Below are positions 34,323 through 43,724 of a stretch of DNA of 64,000 bases, piece after piece. Source of the DNA: Ilyonectria destructans (Eukaryota; Ascomycota; Sordariomycetes; Hypocreales; Nectriaceae); contig JAHEWK010000012.1 of NCBI GenBank assembly GCA_020740775.1, positions 434,001-498,000 on the forward strand, in the 5' to 3' direction. The first letter of the stretch is position 1; every line of letters begins with the position of its first letter. Under the pieces are notes generated by a model. That model was given only the letters and a program-made list of their open reading frames with translations, did not search any database and was not told where the DNA came from. A program made the translations under genes and the position numbers.

Positions 34323-36862
34323 ATGGCGACGACGGCCTCGCTTGTCCTGCTCCCAACCGTCCACCGTTCCAATTCCGACGACGTTTCGCCCAAGGCATCC
34401 GTGCCGCGCGCCTCCAAGGAGGGATATTTCCCCGCCGATATAACCACCGTCGATGGCTCCGGAACCAGCGTGAGGGCCAGTGACGGCGACGAATCGTCAG
34501 CACGCAAGTCTAGCATCTCTTACGCCGCCGACCCAGCGACCGCCCACAGCTCCAGCATCGGTAGCACCGACGACGACGCGTCTACGAAAGTGAATGAGGT
34601 CATGGCGCGGAAGGCGTCGATTAGTAGTGTCACCTTTCGCCGACCGCGCAATCCTTCGCTGCCACAGGGCAACCCTCAACACACCACCGGTTCACGCATC
34701 AGGGCGAGCTCGCCACCTCACCAAAGGTAAGCAAACAACTGTTCCTCTTGTCTGGTCTTGTCCCGGAATTCGTCTTTGTCTCGCCCTTTGTCTCTCCCTT
34801 CCTGTCTATTGCCTTTTTGTCTGTCGTTCCTGTTTCAGCCCCCCACCATATCCGTCCCCAAAGTCTGGTCAAGTCGATCTTCTGTTTCTCTGGGGTTGCC
34901 TATTGGACGTTGTTCCTGGGCATCCAATCACTCAAACCGTGGCTTGAACACTTGAAAAAGCCAATACCCGATGAAGAATGCCATTCGGCTTATATTGGCT
35001 GGTTGCACATGCCTACCTAACAGTCGTCTCGGATCCCATATGCCGACCTCTCGACGATCTCTCTCGCACTGGCAGGGTCGAATGGTGTCACTCATCTCGT
35101 CTGAATCACCGTCTCGGCCAGTCGTACCCCGGATCGGTCAAGGTCTCGGGTGGACCGGCATTCTTCGCCGTTTTATGCGCTGCCATGGCATAGTGCTGCG
35201 CAGTGGGGTGTTGTACAATGCAGGGACGTCAAAGTCAATTGATTCGGCGTATTGGCCGAGGTCCAGCAAGTCGGCTTCGGTGCCACCGGATTATCGACGG
35301 ACAATCCCTCGACATAGCGTGGACGGTCGTGGATGGCCTCGGATGGTCAGCCGACTCCAAACATAATCGATTCAAATCTAGGTGGACCTAGATTAGGGGC
35401 CTCGCCCATTTCGCTGGTTCTAGCCTTTGGTCCCCACCACGACTGCCTCCATTACCCCGCTGTTCTCGAATCTTAGCCATGGGAATGTCGGAAAGTCTCG
35501 TCGGCAAGTCCATGCAATAAGCTAGTCGCTTCGCTTGGGTCAGGCCATCCATCACATCCACTGTGACCGTGCTGTGGCTCTTTAGCCGCAAATTCCCGCA
35601 GAGCACTGACTCCTCTTTGTCGTCACCATTTTCCTCTTCCTGATCTATCTGATTACTCTTGTTCTACTGCTCTTTCTGGGCTGCTTTTCTTCACCCGGAC
35701 TTAACTCTTATCGTCTTGTGCACACGCACCGTGGCAACTGTACAACGATGGCGACGCTAACCGAGACCGCGCCCAATAGGTTCCAACGTCATATCGCTTT
35801 CGACAACCTCCCCGCAGGCGAGCCCACTAAGAATAATGCCATCTCCTTGACTCTCAATGTCCGACACAAGGGCTACCAACCACGCCGAAGGTCGCGCACC
35901 TTTATGGTTGGCGTCGACGAACACGCCTATTCCGACTACGCCCTACAGTGGCTCCTCGAAGAGCTTGTTGATGATGGCGACGAGATCGTGTGTGTCCGAG
36001 TAATCGAGAAGGAGATTCGCTTCTCCGATAAACAATACCAAGAGGATGCTCAATCTGTCATGCATGGCATCTTGGAGCGCAACGGCTCTAACCGCGCTGT
36101 TAGCATTGTTCTCGAGTATGCTGTTGGTAAACTTCATGCCACATTCCAAAAATTGGTTGGTACTCCCGTTCCATCTTCAGACTAGGAGAGAGTTCTAACC
36201 ACCCACAGATCCAAATGTACCAACCCGCGATGCTCATCGTCGGAACCAGAGGTCGCTCTCTCGGAGGTCTTCAGGGCCTGGTCAACACCCGCAACTCCTT
36301 CTCCAAGTATTGCCTCCAGTACTCTCCTGTGCCAGTTGTCGTAGTCCGACCGACAGAGAAGCGCATGAAGAAGAAGACGAAGCGAGCCAATGACTCGACT
36401 CGGCAGACATATATCAGCATGTTGGCCGCAACCCATGGTAAGCACGAGGCCGACAGCGAAGCCAGCAGCACATATGATCTTGAGATCCACAACTCCCCCG
36501 ACGAAGAGGCACACCAAGTTGCACGCGTTCTTGGCCTTCCTGCCGCCTTTGACCCTACGATTAAGCCCATCAGCCCTGGTCTACGGCCCTTTACTCGATC
36601 TCCCGGACCTGCTAGCATCAATGAAGCCCCGGAGGAACAACCTGTCCTCAAGGACAATATTGCGGTTCCGGAGAGTGACGATGATGACGATGACGACTCT
36701 GCCGAATTCGATGTGATGACTGGCCAGCAAGCGCTGGATAAGCAGAAACTGGAACAGTTGCACAAGATGGAGGTTGGCGAAGCGGCTGCTTTTAAGATGA
36801 AGGTCGAGGACGAAGAGGATGATGAGGACGAAGGCTCATTGGAGCATAAAGCCACATCATAG
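34323..36862 (+). CDS. Universal stress protein (USP/UspA-fold) family protein
   Basis: Three exons: 34323-34726, 35780-36155 and 36209-36862, 477 residues. The N-terminus is Ser-rich, with ARKSSISYAADP and ARKASISSVTFRRPRNPSLPQG motifs that look like basophilic kinase sites. Exons 2 and 3 encode the USP fold: RSRTFMVGVDEHAYSDYALQW (strand 1 with its Asp), EIVCVRVIEKE, then MLIVGTRGRSLGGLQGLVN (about 268-286) and FSKYCLQYSPVPVVVVRP. The tail is acidic, with runs of Asp and Glu. USP domains bind ATP or AMP and are linked to stress responses; the fungal role is little defined. Intron 1 is 1053 nt, about ten times the usual size here, and holds a second in-frame ATG at 35748 in good context just before the acceptor, so a shorter form of about 353 residues is possible. 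Intron 2 uses GTTGGT. The stop at 36860-36862 is a TAG; the same frame remains open downstream, see the next entry. Confidence 0.9.
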
Positions 36863-37729
36863 AAGATGAAGGCTGGCCAAAGCAGCAAAAGTACCACGAA
36901 CATCCGAAGCACGAACAAGCGCGAACTCACTGCTCTCCTTGATAGAGAGAGATCTGAGGACCAAAGTCTACCACTACCAACCCGGCTCGATCATGAACAG
37001 ACTCATGACATTATGGAGCCCTCGAGCAGTGGCAAGGAGATCATGACGGTGGATGATGGAATCAAGTTGGAGCCAGCGCGGGGGGTCGACAATCGCCACT
37101 CAAAGAATCGCGAAATATAGGACAAGAGTGAGGGAATCGAGTTGGAGCTGCTTTTTCCGCCTCTGGTTAGAGAGTATAATCTTGATGGAGAAGCACTTGA
37201 CACGACGCGAGCCGACGAAGAAGACACCAAGGTGCAAGAAGACATGGCGGGTGCTGGGAACCCAGTAACAGACGTGGAGGCTCAACCCGTCTCTCGCACT
37301 GACGGAGAAAATGTCCCCTTGAAGGAAGACGCTAGCACGAGGCGAAATACTGTTTCTACGAGGCAACATCCGTCCAGCTTAACTCGTTCGCAAAGCAGCA
37401 CGATCATCCGTGGCCCAGGCATGTCTGAAAACGTCCAAGAGGCGCATCCTGACTATGCTGCCCATGCCAGGAAAGTGAACCGACGGCTCTTTGGTCTACT
37501 GAGGAAAGACGTACGGCGTCGGGTGGAAGAGGAGAACGCAGCCCATCATCAGGGCGACCTTGTGCGACACGGTGTCTCAGTCAGAGATTTTGCTCCGTCT
37601 GGTGGTGACGCAGCCGAGGATCAGGGGGATGATGAATCCAGGATGCCAGGTAGCGAAGGGCTAGTAGAAGGTGTCGAACAGAGGGACGACATTGATGAGG
37701 AAGCTGTCGAAGCCCCTGAGAAGCCGTAG
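36863..37729 (+). other. Open continuation of the USP frame beyond two TAG codons
   Basis: Immediately after the USP stop the same frame is open to 37117, meets TAG at 37118-37120, and stays open to a TAG ending at 37729. The translation is hydrophilic and protein-like (for example HPDYAAHARKVNRRLFGLL), similar in composition to the acidic USP tail. Each in-frame TAG can be read as a 3' splice site. A GTTGGC..CATCATAG intron (36773-36862, 90 nt) and a GTGGAT..ATATAG intron (37049-37120, 72 nt) are both in phase 0 and multiples of three. Splicing both would give a 712-residue protein. It could instead be a decayed C-terminal extension or a separate downstream exon. Confidence 0.5.
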
Positions 37730-39096
37730 GCATGGTTAGCAGGGTGCTGTTGTTGTTGGGGCTATGGACGGATTGAGGACTGAAACATGTCCAAAGCCTC
37801 ATGGCACCATGGAATGGCGGAGGTTCGCACAGCCTGTCTAAACTGGCATATGTACATTAGCGTGTCAGGTAAGAGACGACACTCGACTACCTTCAGCGAT
37901 TGATTACCATGGATTTATGCAAATTGCTCTTAATGTGATGCGCAGTGTGCACCCATATTGATATAAGGGAACGCCGTTGGAACAGCAGATTGTACAAGAT
38001 CCACCTAACGCAGATTTTGCAATTTAAGAGTGAATGACAATCAGCTGGCGATGAGACAAGAGTCCATTACAACGCATACAGCGAAGGCAACGCCACTAGA
38101 GTGACAATTCTTTTGAATCACTATGGTCAGTTCGGCGCGACTCGTGACAGTGACTGTTTCGCTCCCACGTTGTGTCGCGGGGCATGGCGTCTGGTAGAGT
38201 GCGTGCGCATTCACAGCCCCTCGGTCCCCGCTCCTGCCGCGGACGAGGCCATGTGCTTTCACTAAAAGCGAAACGCGGTGCGGGCATCCAGCAGCCAATT
38301 ACAGGGCCTGGGTCCCTTGGGCGTCAGCGGATTGCGCGGGGCCGAAACGTTTTGCTCGGCGCAGCAGGGAGGTGTCGGCGCATGGACTGCCCTGACGTCG
38401 TCTGCAAGGGCGCCAAGGGCTCAAGGGCTCAAGGGTCGAGAGGGCTGTCAAGTCAAGTGGCGGTTGTGGGAATTTTACTGCACCAAATGCACGTTCTGAA
38501 GGTATGTGATTAGGGGCTAGTGCAAGCCGGGCACGGACGCTCCGCTTAGTGACGATGGGGGGCAGGAACGAGAAGGAACGCAAGAGCAGGAGGCGCAGAG
38601 CCACGGGTGATGCCTGCGCAACCCAACACGTCAGTCTCAATCTTCAATCTTCCAAACTTGCGTAAAACGCCAGCCATAGAAGCGCAATCACCATCTCGAC
38701 AGCTGCGACAGAATCCCGGATGCATCTCGGTTTTGACTCTGAGGACGGATTGTACTGGGGCATCCCGCGACGACGAAGCGAACAGGGTCGGATTTCAACT
38801 GCGACCGTGACAGAGCCGTTTCGCTTCCACTGGTGACGTCGTTGATCACTGCTCGCGCGCGTGGCAACGCGGGACCACGCCTGGCTTTTCGGAGTTGACT
38901 CGGTTTATGAGGGTTAATGATAGCGACGGCAATAGCGACGAATTCGAATTCGATAGACGATTGAGACGATAGACGGGAGGAAAGCGACGCGGCCGAGAAT
39001 CCACCACCATCGACGACGATAACGTCCAAGGACGGACGGCCGGAACCCAAGTCGACAATACATCATCATAACTTCGAAAAGACTCTACCTTTATAA
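37730..39096. other. Intergenic region upstream of the GPHR-like gene
   Basis: No supportable gene. Contains a GGCTCAAG triplet around 38417-38436 and, next to 39097, a stretch with repeated CGACGA/ACGATA steps that is probably the leader. Other frames on both strands have no motifs. Confidence 0.5.
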
Positions 39097-40737
39097 ATGT
39101 GGCCCTTCACGAGATGCGGCGCAGACGCCTGTGCGGCCGTCAACCCGCGCGCCATCACCACCTCCGTCATCATCTCCGCCCTCCCTTTCCTCGTTATCTT
39201 CGCCACTGTCACCATCCTCGTCGTCCGCCATGTCTTCCCCCGCCTCAACCGCGCCGCCGAGGCCCGCGACGGCGAAGACCATATGCTGCCATCACACGCA
39301 CCGCCGGCCTTGCGCGCGGCCCATGCCGAGCACGGCTCCAAGAGCTGGCAGCGCCGCGGCGCAGCATGGACGTTTGGAGTGACGGTTGGATTGGCGGCGA
39401 CACTGGGCGCGTTGATCATGGACGAGATTATGGAGTTGGCGAACCCGACGTCGAGGAATCTGGCCCTCAGGATCACGGTCCCGGCACTGCTGTTCGTACT
39501 GGTCGTGCTCGTGCCCTGGCTCGAGTGCCGCTCAATGGTCACCAGCGCTGGGTGGAGTTTCCAGCGGACAGCCAAGGGCAGGTTCCCCCGGGTTGCGTGG
39601 GGAATGCACTTTGCGCTCTTCGCGGGATGGCTCTTCGCCTTCTGGTCCGTGGGCCAGGCCGTACCTAAACACGCCATGAGGACCATGCCCGATGAAACTG
39701 GCTTTTCTGAGTGGCTGACCCGGGGCTGCCTCGAGCGCATCGGCGTCGTGGGCATCACACTCATGGCGCTGCTCTCAGGCTTCGCTGCTGTATCGTCCCC
39801 GTGGCACACCTTTGCCGATGCTTCGGTGCGGCGCAAGCGACCCGTCACCGAAGCCGACATCAACCGGAAACAAGCCGGGTTGGACGCTACCAACGAGATG
39901 CTTTTGACGAAGCGCCACCGATTGCAGTATCTCGAGCGCAAGGCAGCAGATAGGCAAGGCGTAGCGTCGGCCAAGGGCAGCGGGCTAGTTGGCAAGGTAA
40001 TGGGCTCTCTACGAGGCGGCTCTGCGGAGGAGGCCGAGATGAAGGGATTGCGGATTGAGATCGCGGGACTGGAAACCATGGAGGCGAACCTGGCGTCTGG
40101 CCTCTCCCTCTTGAAGAGCCATCGTGCTGCCTCTGCCCGCGCTGGCACAATCGTGGGACGCCTCTTCCTCGTGCCGTCATATCTCTTTAGCTTCTACTGT
40201 CTTTACCGCATCGTGGCGACGTCCCTTACTACTTTACGACGAGCATCTTCGCCCTCGACGAGCTTCGCCAGCAGCGACCCCATCAACCGGTTCCTCTCCC
40301 TGCTCGCTCGCCACTGGGACCCGAAGCTGGACCAACTGGCCTGGGCGCGTCTCATCAGCTTCGCGCTCAGCGGCGTCATCTTGCTCGCGAGCGCCAACAG
40401 CGTCGTCCAGACGTTTCACCTCTTTGCCAAGTGGACGCCGGGTCTTCTCCGCCAGGCGCAGGCAAACCTGGCGCTCGTCGTTGGCCAGATCGCCGCCACG
40501 TACGTCATCTCCTCGTCGCTGCTGCTGCGCAGTCAACTGCCCACGGCGCTGGGCTCAGCGGTTGGGAGCGTACTCCGCGGCGCGCTGAGTCCTGGGTTCG
40601 TGGACGGGTGGTTTGAGGGCTGGTTCCTGCTGGGCAGTCTGGGAACCGCAATAGGCATCTGGGTTGGGCGGAAGCTGAGCGGAGACGAGGAGTGGGACGA
40701 CTTTGGGATGGAAGAGATGGGGGCCAAGCGGTCCTAG
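39097..40737 (+). CDS. Golgi pH regulator / GPR89-like multi-pass membrane protein
   Basis: Intronless, 546 residues. N-terminal helix VIISALPFLVIFATVTILVVRHVFP, then helices around 125-165 and 180-200. The conserved segment IGVVGITLMALLSGFAAVSSPW matches the GPHR N-terminal signature. A cytoplasmic loop (about 245-340) contains the coiled, Lys/Arg-rich region between the two halves, including LTKRHRLQYLERK. A C-terminal cluster of helices is typical of the ABA_GPCR-like part, including LISFALSGVILLASANSVVQTFHLF and LALVVGQIAATYVISSSLLLRSQLP. Animal GPHR is a Golgi anion channel that keeps the lumen acidic, and plant homologues (GTG1/2) were described as G-protein-like receptors; which role applies in fungi is not known from the sequence. 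Start at 39097 directly precedes the first helix. Codon use is strongly GC3-biased. Confidence 0.88.
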   Translation: MWPFTRCGADACAAVNPRAITTSVIISALPFLVIFATVTILVVRHVFPRLNRAAEARDGEDHMLPSHAPPALRAAHAEHGSKSWQRRGAAWTFGVTVGLAATLGALIMDEIMELANPTSRNLALRITVPALLFVLVVLVPWLECRSMVTSAGWSFQRTAKGRFPRVAWGMHFALFAGWLFAFWSVGQAVPKHAMRTMPDETGFSEWLTRGCLERIGVVGITLMALLSGFAAVSSPWHTFADASVRRKRPVTEADINRKQAGLDATNEMLLTKRHRLQYLERKAADRQGVASAKGSGLVGKVMGSLRGGSAEEAEMKGLRIEIAGLETMEANLASGLSLLKSHRAASARAGTIVGRLFLVPSYLFSFYCLYRIVATSLTTLRRASSPSTSFASSDPINRFLSLLARHWDPKLDQLAWARLISFALSGVILLASANSVVQTFHLFAKWTPGLLRQAQANLALVVGQIAATYVISSSLLLRSQLPTALGSAVGSVLRGALSPGFVDGWFEGWFLLGSLGTAIGIWVGRKLSGDEEWDDFGMEEMGAKRS

Positions 40738-42063
40738 GTTCCGAGCCCTTTGTGAAGCAGTGAAGCAAGCGACACTGAGCGGAATGCTGAGTTGTGTACG
40801 AATACTTGCAGAAATGGAGCCTACGGGTTTGGCGTTTAGGGGGAGCACGGGGAACGGAAGGCGGATTCTGCCAGTTGGGAAAGCATGTACCCCGGCTTTG
40901 GGTGAAGGAGCATATAATGAACTGAATACCAATTTTTCTGATTCTTAATTGGTGCTCTCTCACTCGCTGCAAGCCGTGATTGGGAGCTGAGGTGACGGCA
41001 TCTGGCTGGTGAGTGGCCCGTCTTGCGGTGTGCCCGGTATCTCGCCGTCAAATGCCAACATGGAGCGATACGTTCCCTTCTACCCCCCTCATAGTTCTTT
41101 TGGCTACTTCTGGCGCTGTAACTTCTACGATCCTGGCCCGGCATGTCTGCCTCCCCTGTTTGACTTACAGCCCATGACATATCCAGTGAGTTTCCCTAAT
41201 AATCTTGAGTTATTGAATGGTCCACTTATACACTTCGTCTACAGCATGAGTTTATGCCAGGGTTGTGGTAAGGTATCCATCTCTTTTTTAGGTTTTGGAT
41301 ACTGAATGATTGAATGTTGTTTTGTTACCCCGATTTTAACTAGGTTACCGTGTTTTTTTGTTTGGGTAATGCTTTTGGTATATGAGCCTTCTTTTATACA
41401 AGATGGTCATACGGGGCTTCTCTCATTTGGGTACTTTATGCCTTTTTATTAGAAATACTATTTCTAGATGTCCCAGCTAGTCGCAGGGGATCGAATTGGA
41501 CGTATGGCAGTTCCTCTGATGCCTGTCCTTCAGGCACCTGCATACCATCTCACTGCATATGCACCAACCCCAAATATTGGCTGGACAACATGTCGGTACA
41601 TCGAAATAAGCTATCCGAGAATTCTAGCCTTGTTTACTTAGAGGCGTCCGGTTGTTCGGCATAGTGTCTTTTGAAGGTGCCTGGTGAAATAGTGGAGTTG
41701 ACACAACGGCCAGGCTGACTCGGTAGGTGATGGGCAAGGCAGCAGAATAAGCCATGACTCTCGTTCGTGTCGATTTCGGTGCCTGAACTGGCTCTAGCAG
41801 ACCGAGAATGTAAGCCCTTGGTTGTGAAATTCCCATTGGGAGGAGGGTATATAAACTCAATGGTTGTGCGATGCGCATATTCTATTGTTGTGTGGTTGTG
41901 GATGAATCATCGGTCTGGTAATCCCTCATTCGGCGGTATACATGCACTAGCTTCCTGCAACTCAACTCCCAACGTTGAGTCTCACGACAAGCCAGCTTCA
42001 ACCACATCCACCACCAAAAATCAACTCCGAAACCGCCCAATCTCACCAATTCCCCCCGCAACA
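40738..42063. other. Intergenic region between GPHR-like and Nudix genes
   Basis: No supportable gene. From about 41,200 the sequence is A/T-richer, with many T-runs resembling 3' UTR. The frame that overlaps the Nudix start extends upstream to 41767, but the extra 99 residues show no motif and I treat them as leader. Confidence 0.5.
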
Positions 42064-42696
42064 ATGGTAGACCAGCCCCCGACATCGTACACAGTCTCGC
42101 CCTCGCTGCAGGCGCACGCCTCAACGTCGCCCGACGTCTTCCTTGCCGCCAACACGGACATCGACAACCTCATCGCCGGCGCGCTCGTCACCAACACGCA
42201 GGGCCGCATCCTGCTGCTGCGCCGCGCGCCGACGGACTCGTGGCCGCTCAAGTGGGAAGTCCCCGGCGGCTCCGTCGACGCCACCGACGCCAGCTTCGTC
42301 GCTGCTGCCGTGCGCGAGCTGTGGGAGGAGTCGGGCCTGCGCGCCACCCATGTCAAGGCCGCCGTGCGGTTGCTCTCCGAGGTCGAGGCCGGTGCGCCGG
42401 AGCCGGAGCCGAAGACGAGGGCGGCCGGCGATGGTGAGGTCGACCTGCAGATGAAGGGCGACGTGTGCCTCTTCCGCGAAACCGGCAACGTCTGGGCCAA
42501 GCTCACGGCCTGGGTCGACGTCGAGACGTGCGAGGCCGTCGTGGTGCGCGCCGACGAGCACGCCGAGTGGGCGTGGATCACGCAGGAGGAGGCGCGGCTG
42601 CGCAAGTTTGCCGACGGCCGCGAGTTGGACTTTGTGAGCGAGGGCGTGCGGCGGACCGTGTTGGAAGGGTTCCGGCTGTGGGAAGAGGCTCAGTGA
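42064..42696 (+). CDS. Nudix hydrolase
   Basis: Intronless, 210 residues. The Nudix box is at about 69-92: GGSVDATDASFV then RELWEESGL, with the metal-binding REXXEE (R84, E85, E88, E89) and G91 intact. The spacing is G-x5-D-x8-R instead of the textbook G-x5-E-x7-R, that is, one residue longer and with the first Glu replaced by Asp. The protein begins close to the first beta strand (AGALVTNTQGRILLLRR) and ends with the helix typical of small Nudix enzymes. These enzymes cleave nucleoside diphosphates linked to another moiety; the substrate cannot be read from this sequence. Start at 42064 (ACAATGG) chosen over the upstream in-frame ATG at 41767. Confidence 0.88.
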   Translation: MVDQPPTSYTVSPSLQAHASTSPDVFLAANTDIDNLIAGALVTNTQGRILLLRRAPTDSWPLKWEVPGGSVDATDASFVAAAVRELWEESGLRATHVKAAVRLLSEVEAGAPEPEPKTRAAGDGEVDLQMKGDVCLFRETGNVWAKLTAWVDVETCEAVVVRADEHAEWAWITQEEARLRKFADGRELDFVSEGVRRTVLEGFRLWEEAQ

Positions 42697-43724
42697 TGGC
42701 TCCCGAGCCTGCGTGTTAGTCGGGATCCTTCAGAGTCCGCGTGTTAGTCGGGATCCTTCACGAGACAAGACGATAGACGACGGAAATGATAGAAGTATAG
42801 AGTTAGTTGACGAAGTGTTCTCTCCGTGCCTCATTGAGCTGCCATCTGATCGTCTACGGAGCCATCGTCCATGAAACAATCTCCACGACACAAAACCGAC
42901 GCCATCCATCCTCGACGACCGACTAGACCAGAACTTCCCCCCGTCTACCATACCACAAGAGACCACGATAAAGACCAAGACGTATTAATAGGAAAAAAAG
43001 CACAACACATTTCATTGATCCGTAAATCGCCTAGCATATAGAACCCCCTTACCCCGTTCCACTCCAGAAAAAAAGAAACCGAGTTGGGGTGGTTCGCTGC
43101 GCTAAGCTGGCCTGATCGTCATCAAAACATTGAAGAAAAAAGAATCCAGTCCCTCCTTTTCTTCCCGCATTTCATCAACATGAAAAGAAATCGTTCAAGA
43201 GAGAGCTGTCATCAACGCATGCCACGTTTCCATCCATCCAGTCATCCATCCATTCGCCGCCATTCTTTTAACTTTTGTGTCTCGAAACGCCGAGGGCTCA
43301 TGCTCAAAAAGCGTCCACCATCTCCCTCCCGTCTCAAGCATGTGAGGAAAGGGAGCACAGAAGCTTGTCGAGTCCAATTTGGAGGCGGGTCAGACGAGGA
43401 AATAAACATGCCCCAGATCGAAAGATGACCCAGGCATAGGAATTTGATTACCCCTGAGCCCTGAATTTCCACCGTCTTGGGCACGGCGAGGCTAGCATGT
43501 GAATGCTAAACCAGGGCCCATGCTCACATGGCACCGTGCTCCGGTGATGCTCGTTGCTGGAGGGTTCGAGAAGACGGAGTTGTTTGTGAGAAGGGTAGCA
43601 GAGTCCAAGAGGTAATCGCGTTGTCCAAAGAGGGGAGTGAGGCCCGCACCACGGTACATCTTGCGACGGGCATTTCTAGTCGTGAAACCGGAAGGAAACG
43701 GGGCTATATGTACACATTTTTGAG
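42697..43724. other. Convergent 3' region, Nudix gene and eIF4B
   Basis: No supportable gene. Begins with the 28-bp duplication at 42711-42760, and further right has A-runs and CATCCAT repeats around 43230-43254. Frames on both strands lack motifs. Confidence 0.5.
42711..42760. repeat. 28-bp tandem duplication 3' of the Nudix gene
   Basis: A 22-bp core, GCGTGTTAGTCGGGATCCTTC plus a final A, occurs at 42711-42732 and again at 42739-42760, with a 28-bp period. It starts 14 nt after the Nudix stop codon, so it lies in the 3' UTR. The copies are identical over the core, suggesting a recent slippage event. Confidence 0.9.

Noticed and set aside
36860..36870. Peroxisomal-type stop readthrough for the USP gene
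   Set aside because: Known fungal readthrough contexts favour TGA CTA; here the stop is TAG AAG and the extension does not end in a PTS1-like tripeptide.
36271..36930. 219-codon minus-strand frame with a hydrophobic start opposite the USP gene
   Set aside because: Ser-runs mirror the Asp/Glu-coding repeats of the USP tail; no motif of its own.
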